Below, one piece after another: positions 26,093 to 33,847 of a DNA stretch of 64,000 nucleotides (position 1 is the first letter of the stretch; every line of letters starts with the position of its first letter). The position numbers and the translations under genes are program-made. Source of the DNA: an uncultured Roseobacter sp. (GTDB taxonomy: Bacteria > Pseudomonadota > Alphaproteobacteria > Rhodobacterales > Rhodobacteraceae); assembly GCF_947499265.1 (NCBI RefSeq), contig NZ_CANMNK010000009.1, positions 91,314 through 155,313 on the forward strand. The letters are read 5' to 3'. The notes beneath the pieces were generated by a model, which was not told where the DNA came from, ran no database searches, and saw only the letters and a list, made by a program, of their open reading frames with translations.

Positions 26093-26614
26093 ATGAAGAT
26101 CAAGAAAACACTGACCGTCAACGCCCCGCCCGATGCGGTGTGGGATATCTTGGGGCCGAACTACGTCCGCGCGGGCGACTGGGCTTCGAGCGTCTATGTC
26201 TCTGGCGCGCGGCCCGGCACGCCCAAGATCGCGGGCGCACCTGCGGCGGGGCGGACCTGCGAAACCTCGCTTGGACCCTTCACGGAGACCATCGAAGCCT
26301 ATGACGAAGCGCGCCGCCATGTGGCCTATTCGGCCACCGGCGACAAGATGCCTAGCTTTATGAAAGGTCTGCGCAATGCCTGGACGGTGCGACCGAAAGG
26401 CGGCGTCAGCGAGGTCGAAATGGAGTTGAACGCGGACATCGCCTTCCCTTTCAACATCCTGATGGCCCCCATGATGAAGATGCAATTCGGCAAGGTTCTG
26501 CGCGAGGCAACCGAAGAGCTGAAGCACTATGCGGAAACCGGAAAACCGCACCCGCGCAAGCTGAAGGCCGACAGCAGCAAGAAGGCGGTCGCCGCACGCG
26601 CCGCCACCGCCTGA
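26093..26614 (+). CDS. SRPBCC (polyketide cyclase/START-like) protein
   Basis: Cytoplasmic protein of 173 residues with a hydrophobic-ligand-binding helix-grip fold: KKTLTVNAPPDAVWDILGPNYVRAGDWASSVYVSGARPG, later MPSFMKGLRNAWTVRP and a C-terminal helix. The tail GKPHPRKL matches GEPHPREL at the end of the next gene's product, pointing to common descent with its second domain. Preceded by AAAGGAGC. Role: binding or transforming a small lipophilic compound; no catalytic residues can be assigned. Confidence 0.82.
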   Translation: MKIKKTLTVNAPPDAVWDILGPNYVRAGDWASSVYVSGARPGTPKIAGAPAAGRTCETSLGPFTETIEAYDEARRHVAYSATGDKMPSFMKGLRNAWTVRPKGGVSEVEMELNADIAFPFNILMAPMMKMQFGKVLREATEELKHYAETGKPHPRKLKADSSKKAVAARAATA

Positions 26615-26638
26615 CACCCCAACCCCAAAGGAAAAGTC

Positions 26639-27700
26639 ATGAAACATCTTTCGACTGTGGCTTCGGCCGCACTGATCTCGCTCGCCCTGGCGCAAGGTGC
26701 CGTGGCCCAGGACATGCCACCGCGCGCCATCGGTTCGCTCGACGTCGATGCGGCCACGACAGCGCCGCTGCAAGTAACGCGCAGCGTTCATCTCGACGCC
26801 GCCCCCGAAACGATCTTTGCTACGATTGCCGACAATGAGAACTGGGTAAGTTGGTTCGATAGCCTTGAGAGCGTCGAGGGGCAGGACGGCTCTCGCACCT
26901 TTACCTTTACCGGCGGTCAGGGGGCGCTGACCGAGAACATCGTCGCCTTCGACGAGCCGAGCGTGTTTGCCTGGTCGATCAGCGAGGGCAATCCGCTGGG
27001 ACTCGAAAACCATCTTGGTGCGCTGCATGTGATGCCCGACGCGGAGGACGGCGAAGGCTCGGTCGTGAGCCTTTCGGTCTTCTACAACCATCCCGACCTT
27101 GCGGGGATCGCGCCGGTGACCGAAGGCGGCGGAGCGACGATCACTGATGCGCTGGTTTCCGTTCATGGTGGTTCGGTCACGCAAGAGGTCTTTGGCACCG
27201 ACAAGATCACCATCCGCACGACTCGCGTGACCGATGCCAGCGTGGCTGAGCTTTGGGGCGTGATGGTCGATGGCTTCGGCGATGTGGCCCAGTGGTCCAG
27301 CGTGATCTCGGAGGCGACACTCTTCGGCGAGACGGGCACGTCGAATGACGGTCTGCTGGGCGTCGGGCGGAAGTGTTTCATTCCAGGCTTCGGTTCCGAG
27401 GTGGAAGAACGCGTGGTCGAGGTCAATCGTGAGGCGGGTCGATTTGCCTACGAGGTGCTGGCCGGTCTTCCGCCCTTTGCCTCCAACGGGCTCAGCCAGT
27501 GGGAGTTCGAGGACCTTGGGGATGGTACGACGCGTGTAACCTCGACCATCACGATGGATATCGCCGAGGGAACACCGGGCATGGCTCTGGGCATGACCAA
27601 GGCGCAGTTCGGCCAGTTGATGACCATGAGCATCGACGAGTTCGTGCACTTCGTCCGGACCGGCGAGCCGCATCCCCGCGAACTGGCAAGCCGTTCGTGA
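26639..27700 (+). CDS. Exported protein with two SRPBCC domains
   Basis: Protein of 353 residues. The signal peptide MKHLSTVASAALISLALAQGAVAQ is followed by two helix-grip domains, roughly 45-185 (VTRSVHLDAAPETIFATIADNENWVSWFDSLESVEG) and 195-345 (ITIRTTRVTDASVAELWGVMVDGFGDVAQWSSVISEA). Tandem SRPBCC domains behind a signal peptide are unusual, since most family members are cytoplasmic. The end FVRTGEPHPREL echoes the preceding protein. It would bind a hydrophobic ligand in the periplasm. Two bases separate its stop from the next start. Confidence 0.8.
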   Translation: MKHLSTVASAALISLALAQGAVAQDMPPRAIGSLDVDAATTAPLQVTRSVHLDAAPETIFATIADNENWVSWFDSLESVEGQDGSRTFTFTGGQGALTENIVAFDEPSVFAWSISEGNPLGLENHLGALHVMPDAEDGEGSVVSLSVFYNHPDLAGIAPVTEGGGATITDALVSVHGGSVTQEVFGTDKITIRTTRVTDASVAELWGVMVDGFGDVAQWSSVISEATLFGETGTSNDGLLGVGRKCFIPGFGSEVEERVVEVNREAGRFAYEVLAGLPPFASNGLSQWEFEDLGDGTTRVTSTITMDIAEGTPGMALGMTKAQFGQLMTMSIDEFVHFVRTGEPHPRELASRS

Positions 27701-27701
27701 C

Positions 27702-28427
27702 ATGCGGGTCGTGACGCTCGCGGTGACGAGCCTTCTTGCGGCGCTTTCGGGCGCCGCAAGCCGTGCCGAGACGGTGGCGATCCCGGATGCAAGAGAGGCC
27801 GTCGTTCAGGTGATCTCGCGCGGGGAAGGGGCCGATCCTGCGCTCATCGTAGGCCTGCATGGATACGGGGCCAGCGAGCCGCAGATCGCGACGCTGCTGC
27901 CGGTCGAGCTCGATTTTCCGCATGTCTATGTTGCGGTTCGGGCGCCGCTCGCGCTGGAGGACGGTGGCTATGCCTGGTTCCGCTTTGCGGCGGAAGCGGG
28001 CGGGATCGTCATAGCACCAGGCGCGGTCGAGCGCGCGGTGGATGATCTCGCAACCCTGCTGCCGCGGATCGCGGAGGCCACTGGAGCAGCCTCGGACGAT
28101 ATCCATGTCGTCGGATACTCCCAAGGCGGAACGCTCGCCCTGGCGCTTGCGCTGGACCGACCCGAAGCTGTGGCCAGCGTGGCGGCCTTCGCGGGGGCAC
28201 TGCCAAGTGACCTCGCCACACCACAAGCCACCGCGCCGCTGCCAGTTCTCGCAGCGCACGGGCGACTGGATCCCCTGATCTCCGAACAAGACATCGCGCT
28301 GACCCGGGCCATGCTTGCCGCGGCCGGGCGGCGGGTCACCCCGTTTGACGAGGGCGTGCCCCATGTCGTTGGAAACGCGGGCCGGCTGCGGCTGCAGATT
28401 TGGCTGGCAGACCGTCTGGCGGACTGA
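27702..28427 (+). CDS. Exported alpha/beta hydrolase (carboxylesterase type)
   Basis: Protein of 241 residues with a signal peptide (MRVVTLAVTSLLAALSGAASRAE). The serine hydrolase triad is readable: nucleophile in VVGYSQGGTLALAL (about residue 140), Asp in HGRLDPLIS and His in GVPHVVGN; LHGYGASEPQ forms the oxyanion region. Resembles the phospholipase/carboxylesterase group. Last gene of the TetR 1 target unit, nearly touching the double-SRPBCC gene, so periplasmic ester hydrolysis is probably linked to the ligand of that protein. Confidence 0.82.
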   Translation: MRVVTLAVTSLLAALSGAASRAETVAIPDAREAVVQVISRGEGADPALIVGLHGYGASEPQIATLLPVELDFPHVYVAVRAPLALEDGGYAWFRFAAEAGGIVIAPGAVERAVDDLATLLPRIAEATGAASDDIHVVGYSQGGTLALALALDRPEAVASVAAFAGALPSDLATPQATAPLPVLAAHGRLDPLISEQDIALTRAMLAAAGRRVTPFDEGVPHVVGNAGRLRLQIWLADRLAD

Positions 28428-28455
28428 GCAAAACGCCACCCGTGAGGCGGGGCGC

Positions 28456-29052
28456 TCAACCCGCGGCCCAGCCCTCCACGGTCCGAACCGCCTCGCGCAT
28501 AAACGAGTTCCCGCCCGAGGCGTCGCCCGCTGCCCGGTTGAGCACCATTGCCGCCATCACGGCGCCCTTGACGAACTCCGCTGCGGAGGCCGGATCGACA
28601 TCATCCCGCACCGTTCCGGTCGCGCGGCCCCGGATCAACAACGCCGCGACTTCGTCCCTCAGCGTGTCGAAATGCCGGTCGGTCGCTTCGCGGAGTGGGC
28701 CGCTGTCGAGCGATACGTTCTCGATGGTAGTGTTGACCATAAGACAGCCCAGGTGCCTCAGCGTCTCGGGGTGCGGCGCGACCATGCCTTCGAGAACCTC
28801 GACGATGGCTTGAGGATCGTCACGCTTGCGAAGGACGTCATAGACATAGGTTTCGGTGTCGCCGGAATAGGACGAGAGCGCTTCAAGCATCAGCCCTTCT
28901 TTACCGCCGAATTCGGTGCGGATCGCAAAGCGCCCGAGGCCGGTCTCCTCCTCGATGGCGCGAATGCCAAGCCCCTGATAGCCGTGCTTCCAGAACAGAT
29001 TGCGCACGCGCTCGACAACCTCTGCACGGTCATAACTTTTTGGACGCGCCAT
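28456..29052 (-). CDS. TetR-family regulator 2 of the SRPBCC cluster
   Basis: Protein of 198 residues, MARPKSYDRAEVVERVRNLFWKHGYQGLGIRAIEEETGLGRFAIRTEFGGKEGLM. The 340-codon track ORF starts far upstream in the neighbouring gene; ATG 29052 overlaps the stop of the MBL-like gene (ATGA). It shares the layout of TetR 1, including a GCLMVNT segment, so the two regulators are probably related. Likely represses its own unit and the divergent hydrolase-SRPBCC unit through the twin 16-bp sites at 29746-29783. Confidence 0.87.
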   Translation of the reverse strand: MARPKSYDRAEVVERVRNLFWKHGYQGLGIRAIEEETGLGRFAIRTEFGGKEGLMLEALSSYSGDTETYVYDVLRKRDDPQAIVEVLEGMVAPHPETLRHLGCLMVNTTIENVSLDSGPLREATDRHFDTLRDEVAALLIRGRATGTVRDDVDPASAAEFVKGAVMAAMVLNRAAGDASGGNSFMREAVRTVEGWAAG

Positions 29053-29714
29053 CAGAGACCCTCCACAATGTCTTTCAAGCCCATCGCAAGTCCAGTTCCT
29101 GCGACGCGATTGCCATGCGCCGGAAAAAGCTGCGTCGGCTGGTCCCGCTCGATCTGCGCGAGCGCCCAGGCCTTGTAGCGCGGCGGATCGCCAAGGCACA
29201 TTGTGGCAAAGGCTCCCCGCGCCTTGGGCTCCGTGGCGGGCGCGTCGTCCGTGCCCGCCGGCCCCGCGAACGCGTCGCAGACGGCCCACGCGACGCCGTC
29301 CGCCGTTTCCGCGCGGAGCCAGACCTCCGGTGCCTTCAGACCCTCGGGAAAGAGAAACGCAGCACCATCGACGAGTGACGGCATCTTTGCTGATGGTCGA
29401 ACACCCAGACGTTTCTCCAGCCGGTCGCAGGCACCCTCGGGTGCACAGAGCGATGCCTCTGGAAAAGCATCCATCCATGCCGCGATGCCGAGATGATGAT
29501 AAGGCGACGGCGCGATGATGGCCGCGACCCCGCCGCGCGCACGGGCCGCGTCGACAGCCTCCGAATCGGGCGCAGGGACAGGCGAGTAAAGCGCCAGCGC
29601 GCCGTCGGCCAGACGCGCCGCCATCATCCGGGCAGCCCCTCGGCGCGCGGTGAAAAGGTTGGACGATCCGGGCACCAGGCTCAATGGATCAAGGGGTTTG
29701 ACGGGCAAGGGCAA
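29052..29714 (-). CDS. Metallo-beta-lactamase-fold-like protein (DUF4336 type)
   Basis: Protein of 220 residues with an overall MBL-like order: NLFTARRGAARMMAARL, a central APSPYHHLGIAAWMDAFP and a late FPAHGNRVAG. The usual HxHxDH metal motif is replaced by PYHHLG, as in proteins of the DUF4336 kind, so metal binding and hydrolase activity are doubtful. Its stop overlaps the start of TetR 2. Function unknown; the company suggests metabolism of the same compound. Confidence 0.7.
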   Translation of the reverse strand: MPLPVKPLDPLSLVPGSSNLFTARRGAARMMAARLADGALALYSPVPAPDSEAVDAARARGGVAAIIAPSPYHHLGIAAWMDAFPEASLCAPEGACDRLEKRLGVRPSAKMPSLVDGAAFLFPEGLKAPEVWLRAETADGVAWAVCDAFAGPAGTDDAPATEPKARGAFATMCLGDPPRYKAWALAQIERDQPTQLFPAHGNRVAGTGLAMGLKDIVEGL

Positions 29715-29732
29715 CCTCTTTTGGATTCTGCG

Positions 29733-29762
29733 TTGACAATCATTTCACTTCATACGTAGTGT
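29733..29762 (+). promoter_or_regulatory. Sigma-70-like promoter of the second SRPBCC unit
   Basis: TTGACA at 29733-29738, an 18-base spacer and TAGTGT at 29757-29762 lie 58 bases before the hydrolase start. The first CACT-N8-AGTG site overlaps the spacer and -10, as expected for repression. Confidence 0.5.
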
Positions 29763-29783
29763 TATAGCACTTCACTTGTAGTG
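29746..29783. promoter_or_regulatory. Twin 16-bp operator sites for TetR 2
   Basis: CACTTCATACGTAGTG (29746-29761) and CACTTCACTTGTAGTG (29768-29783) share CACT-TCA...GT-AGTG and start 22 bases apart, two helical turns. Both have inverted CACT/AGTG ends. They lie between the divergent MBL-like and hydrolase genes. Confidence 0.65.
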
Positions 29784-29819
29784 ATACACAGACTTCACCC
29801 TTCCGACCAGAGGAAATCC

Positions 29820-30776
29820 ATGAAACATCTTCTTCTTTCGACCGTGCTCTTGTTCGTGGCAGGGCAGCCCGCCTGGGCTGAAACCCCACGGGAAGCCCAT
29901 CGCGCAACGCTCGAACGCGCGGACATTGGCGGGCACGGCATTGCCTATCTTGATCTCGGCGACCCTGCCGATCCTGCTGTCATGCTGCTGCACGGTATCC
30001 CGACTTCGTCCTACCTCTATCGGGACGTCGCCCCACAGATCGCCGCTGCGGGTTACCGTGTCATCGCGCCTGACCTTCTGGGCCACGGGGCGTCCGACAG
30101 GCCGGACGATATGGCCGCCTACGCGACCGACGCCCGCGCCGTGCGGATGTTCGCGCTGGCCGACATGCTCGGGATCGAGAACTTCGCGCTGGTCCTCCAC
30201 GACGTTGGCGGCATGACCGGGTGGGCCATGGTCGGGCAGGCACCCGAACGGCTGTCAGCGGTCGTCGCGACCAACACGCTGGCCGGTCTCGATGGCGTCA
30301 CGCCTGCGCCGCTCGTGATGCAGATGATGGCCGGTCAGGTCTCGCCCACGGACGCCTTCGCGGATCTCGATGACCCGGCTGCGGCGCGAGACATGGCGCA
30401 GATGTGGATGGATCAGGGCTATTCCGGCCCCGGCACCGCACCCGCCGAGGAGGTCGATGCCTATGGCGCGGATCTTGTGGGTGCAAGCACCGCCTACGCC
30501 GCATTTTTCGGCATGGCCGTCCCAGCTTTCATGCAGGGTGGTGAGGCGCTTACCACTGATCTTGCCGCCTATGACGGACCCACCGCCATCATCTTTGGCG
30601 AACAGGATGGCTTCTTTGCAGCCGACATCGTGATCGCCGATCTCGCGGCGAAACTCGGCACGAACGCTGGCGATATCACCCGCCTGCCGGAGACTGGACA
30701 CTTCCTGCAAGCGCAGGCGCCTGCGGCTTACGTCGCCGCCCTCACTGACTTCCTGAACACTAATCTGGAGAACTAA
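29820..30776 (+). CDS. Exported alpha/beta hydrolase, haloalkane-dehalogenase-like
   Basis: Protein of 318 residues with a signal peptide (MKHLLLSTVLLFVAGQPAWAE). Motifs: LLHGIPTSSYLYRDV, LLGHGASDRPDD, nucleophile segment FALVLHDVGGMTGWAM (about residue 127) and a late ETGHFLQ holding the catalytic His. The nucleophile elbow has Asp (HDVGG), as in haloalkane and fluoroacetate dehalogenases, not the Ser of esterases. The true ATG follows AGAGGAAATCC; the track start is 13 codons too early. First gene of the TetR 2 target unit. Halide specificity cannot be read from sequence. Confidence 0.82.
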   Translation: MKHLLLSTVLLFVAGQPAWAETPREAHRATLERADIGGHGIAYLDLGDPADPAVMLLHGIPTSSYLYRDVAPQIAAAGYRVIAPDLLGHGASDRPDDMAAYATDARAVRMFALADMLGIENFALVLHDVGGMTGWAMVGQAPERLSAVVATNTLAGLDGVTPAPLVMQMMAGQVSPTDAFADLDDPAAARDMAQMWMDQGYSGPGTAPAEEVDAYGADLVGASTAYAAFFGMAVPAFMQGGEALTTDLAAYDGPTAIIFGEQDGFFAADIVIADLAAKLGTNAGDITRLPETGHFLQAQAPAAYVAALTDFLNTNLEN

Positions 30777-30779
30777 CCC

Positions 30780-31238
30780 ATGGCAAAAGTCACCACCCGC
30801 CGCAAAATTGATGCCCCCGCGTCCGAGGTCTGGAAAAGCCTCGACGATTACGGCGGCATCGCGAAATGGAACGAAAACCTCGCCGCTTCGCGCATCCTGC
30901 CAGGCAGCGCGGAAACCGGCCTCGGCGCGAAGCGCCAGTGCGATCTCAACGCGGACGGCAGCCAATACCTGCGCGAAACCATCAACCAGTACGAGCCGGG
31001 GCGGAAACTCGGCCTCGTCATCGACGACACGACCATGCCGATGAAAGGCGCGACCTGCCTGTTCGAAGTGCGCGAGTTGGGCCCGAACCGGAGCGAGTTG
31101 ATCTTCACCATGGACTTCAAGCCGCCCATGGGCCCAATCGGCATGCTGATGCTGCCGATGATGAAACCCATGCTGCGCGGCAAGATGGCCAAGGCGCTGG
31201 ATGGCAACGCGCGTCACGTCGAAGGCGTGATGGCCTGA
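30780..31238 (+). CDS. SRPBCC family protein
   Basis: Cytoplasmic helix-grip protein of 152 residues: KVTTRRKIDAPASEVWKSLDDYGGIAKWNENLAASRILPGS, later RGKMAKALDGNARHVEGVMA. It begins three bases after the hydrolase stop, so it is in the same operon. The central pattern and length match single-domain polyketide cyclase/START-like proteins. Ligand unknown. Confidence 0.82.
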   Translation: MAKVTTRRKIDAPASEVWKSLDDYGGIAKWNENLAASRILPGSAETGLGAKRQCDLNADGSQYLRETINQYEPGRKLGLVIDDTTMPMKGATCLFEVRELGPNRSELIFTMDFKPPMGPIGMLMLPMMKPMLRGKMAKALDGNARHVEGVMA

Positions 31239-31273
31239 TCGACCGAAATCTCAATACAGATAGGACTGAAAAA

Positions 31274-31720
31274 ATGACCAAGACATCCGCCTCCGTGAGC
31301 CTTGCAACCCACATCGACGCACCGCTCGACGCCGTGCGCGCCGCCGTGCACGATCCGGCCTGGAGCAAATGGGTTCCGTTCCTGAAATCCGACACCTGCG
31401 AGGGGGACGCCGCCGGATCGGCGCGCGTTTGCGTCATGGCGCATCCCGACCCGCAGCTTGATGGCTACGAATTGCAGGAGACGATCACCGAGAACGACCG
31501 CGATGCGGGGCGCTTCGGCTACGCCATTGCCAACCCGCCGTTCCCGGTGGAGAACCTCGGCGGCACCGTCACCACGGAGCAGACCGACGACGGCGTGCTT
31601 GCGATCTGGACGGCACATTTCGACGCCGAGCCAGAAGTGCTGGAGGAGGTCCGGCCGATGATGCTGCACTCCTACCATGCGGCCTTTCAGGGCCTCGAGG
31701 CCCACGCGACGGTAGGGTGA
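31274..31720 (+). CDS. SRPBCC family protein
   Basis: Protein of 148 residues: SVSLATHIDAPLDAVRAAVHDPAWSKWVPFLKSDTCEGD ... ANPPFPVENLGGTVTTEQTDDGVLAIWTAHFDA. The 31274 ATG is the natural start; the 284-codon track ORF begins out of context upstream. Third gene of the TetR 2 target unit and the fifth SRPBCC domain of the cluster. Ligand unknown. Confidence 0.8.
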   Translation: MTKTSASVSLATHIDAPLDAVRAAVHDPAWSKWVPFLKSDTCEGDAAGSARVCVMAHPDPQLDGYELQETITENDRDAGRFGYAIANPPFPVENLGGTVTTEQTDDGVLAIWTAHFDAEPEVLEEVRPMMLHSYHAAFQGLEAHATVG

Positions 31721-32099
31721 CTTGATCAGGGGCCAGCATCATCGCTGGCCTCAATCGAGGTCCTCTAGAGAACCTTGTTCCGGCAATCCAAGCAGCCCGA
31801 TTGCCATACTCTCTATTGTAGACTGATTTCGCTAGAGGATTATCTGAGACTACTCCCCATCACCGCTTACTGGCCGCAAACCTCCCAAGACTTAGATGTC
31901 GGCTCGTGGCGCATTGCCGCTATTTGAGCAGAGCGCAGCATTCGGGAGGTATGGGCTCTTCGCCGACCTTAGCCGCGCGACGCATCAACGGCAGCGGGCA
32001 GCCCGAAGCAGACATCGACGTTGCGCCCACTAACCATCGGAAGTACTTTCCCAGATGAATAGACTAGCAAGGCCCAACACCCCGTGGAACTGAGGTAAA
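31721..32099. other. Intergenic region with a 7-bp hairpin
   Basis: Contains GGCCAGC-atcatc-GCTGGCC (31731-31750) just after the last SRPBCC gene, without a T run, and a copy of the dispersed motif (GCAGCCCGAAGCAGACAT, 31998-32015). Composition drops here from GC-rich to AT-rich. No gene seen. Confidence 0.45.
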
Positions 32100-33185
32100 G
32101 TGAGCGTGACCGCCAATAGTGAAGTCGAGATTGAGTACTTGACGGATGATGACACTGAGACATCCAGTGTTGAATTCAATATCGTTGTGACATCAAGCGA
32201 TTGGACGCTTGAGCTACTGGCTAACAAGTTTAAAAGTGGCGACATCATTATTCCCGACTACCAGAGAAAATATGTTTGGGACATCCGTAGAGCATCAACT
32301 CTGATAGAGAGTTTCGCAATCGGACTCCCTGTTCCTCAAGTCTTTTTCTATGAGAATAGCGATGGCCAGCTTGAAGTGATTGACGGACAGCAACGCATTA
32401 CCTCCATAGCGTATTTCTTCGAAGGTTTCTTCGGCGAGGAAGATGCGAACGGAAATAGGAAAGTATTTAAGCTAAAGGGCCTCGAACAACGGAAAGACTT
32501 AGAAGGCAAGTCATTCAATGAACTTGACGAGCGAACAAAACGCAGGATCAAAAATGCCAGTTTACGTGGCGTAACTGTCAAACAACTGACCCCTGAGGAA
32601 GAACAACCAGAAAGTGTCTATCATATCTTTGAAAGACTGAATACCGGTGGGCAACCGCTCAATGCACAAGAGATACGGAACGCTGTGTATCGGGGAAAGC
32701 TACTAACCGAACTCGAACGACTGAATGGTGATGAAAACTGGCGAACCATATATGGCAAGCCCGACCCTGACCCTAAACAACGAGACGTTGAGCTAATCCT
32801 GAGACTTCTGGCGTTCTACAAAAACACGTCCAACTATGTGCCTCCGATGAAGGACTTCCTTTCCACGGAAATGTCTAAGAACAGGAACTATGCTTCCGAT
32901 CGCGCCCAAGAATTTAGCGCGACTTTTTCGCGGGCTACAGAGGCCATAGTCGCCGTGCTGGACAAACCGTTTCGTCCACGGGGACTTCTGAACGCAGCTA
33001 CTTTGGAAGCTGTAATGGTGTCATTGATGGAGCAAGGTCCAGATGCCGAGTTTACGAAGGACAAATACGATGAGCTCATTGGCAACCAAGAATTCAAGGA
33101 TGTGATATTCTCGAACACTTCGAACATTGATAACGTGAAGTCGCGGAGTAGAATCGCGAACCAAATCCTGTTTGGACATGAGTGA
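32100..33185 (+). CDS. DUF262 (GmrSD N-terminal type) protein
   Basis: Protein of 361 residues. The DUF262 domain, a ParB/Srx-related nucleotide-binding fold, is clear: DIIIPDYQRKYVWDIRRASTLIESFAIGLPVPQVFFYE, then VIDGQQRITSIAYFF and HIFERLNTGGQPLNAQEIRNAVYRG. DUF262 forms the nucleotide-dependent half of GmrSD-type restriction enzymes and other defence proteins. The C-terminal nuclease part (DUF1524) is absent; instead, a separate HEPN gene overlaps the stop by eight bases. The two probably act as one toxin-antitoxin or abortive-infection system. GTG start. Confidence 0.87.
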   Translation: MSVTANSEVEIEYLTDDDTETSSVEFNIVVTSSDWTLELLANKFKSGDIIIPDYQRKYVWDIRRASTLIESFAIGLPVPQVFFYENSDGQLEVIDGQQRITSIAYFFEGFFGEEDANGNRKVFKLKGLEQRKDLEGKSFNELDERTKRRIKNASLRGVTVKQLTPEEEQPESVYHIFERLNTGGQPLNAQEIRNAVYRGKLLTELERLNGDENWRTIYGKPDPDPKQRDVELILRLLAFYKNTSNYVPPMKDFLSTEMSKNRNYASDRAQEFSATFSRATEAIVAVLDKPFRPRGLLNAATLEAVMVSLMEQGPDAEFTKDKYDELIGNQEFKDVIFSNTSNIDNVKSRSRIANQILFGHE

Positions 33186-33717
33186 ACGTCTAGACGAGAG
33201 CTTTCTACATATTCGTAACTTGGCTCGCGACATTGACGAAAAACTGAGCGGCACGTCTAGTGCTGAGCAGCGGTTACGAAACGAAATTGCTGGCATGTTT
33301 GCCGTCACGATTGCCGCCTCATATGAGGGGATCGTGAAGGAGACTCTGGTGGAGTATGCAGGTAAATTTCACACCAAGTATCAAGCTCATGTTGAGAAGG
33401 ATTTTGAAAGACTAAACGCGCGCATTTCCATAAACGATCTAAAGTCATATTCGCGTCGATTTGGTCTTGCTGAATGGACGGGCCACGGCGTCAAGAAAAA
33501 CTCGACGACATTCCACAAAGTGTTGGCCGAAAAAGAGAAGGTGGTTGAGCGACGGTTTCGAACTGATCTTCAAAAAAGCTACGACAGCATCTTTATTTGG
33601 AGAAATTCATACGCTCATGAGCGTTCGACCACAGCGACTTTCAATGACGTATACAGGGCGCACAGAGTTGCTCAATACGTCGTTCGATCCTTTGTTACCG
33701 CATTTGAATTGGGGTGA
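33178..33717 (+). CDS. HEPN-domain ribonuclease-like protein (RiboL-PSP/MAE_28990 type)
   Basis: Protein of 179 residues. Helical HEPN fold with the catalytic R-x4-H motif in SIFIWRNSYAHERSTT and a preceding helix GMFAVTIAASYEGIVKETLVEYA. HEPN proteins of this type are metal-independent RNases found in toxin-antitoxin and phage-defence loci. ATG 33178 lies inside the DUF262 gene's last codons, so translation is coupled. Inferred role: effector nuclease of the pair, with DUF262 as sensor or regulator. Confidence 0.84.
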   Translation: MSERLDESFLHIRNLARDIDEKLSGTSSAEQRLRNEIAGMFAVTIAASYEGIVKETLVEYAGKFHTKYQAHVEKDFERLNARISINDLKSYSRRFGLAEWTGHGVKKNSTTFHKVLAEKEKVVERRFRTDLQKSYDSIFIWRNSYAHERSTTATFNDVYRAHRVAQYVVRSFVTAFELG

Positions 33718-33847
33718 AGTCTTGCAGTGGACATGAAACGCTGCTGAGTCCGCAAGGTACACAAAAGTTTGCAAATTTGCAATGTCCGCTTCCTGCGCTT
33801 TGCTGTCTTTTGAACAGGCTGCAACAAAGGCTCAGAACCCCTCCACA

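Noticed and set aside
26057-27703. 548-codon minus-strand ORF opposite the SRPBCC genes
   Set aside because: Long only because of high GC; no domain, and the plus-strand frames have signal peptides, ribosome sites and clear folds.
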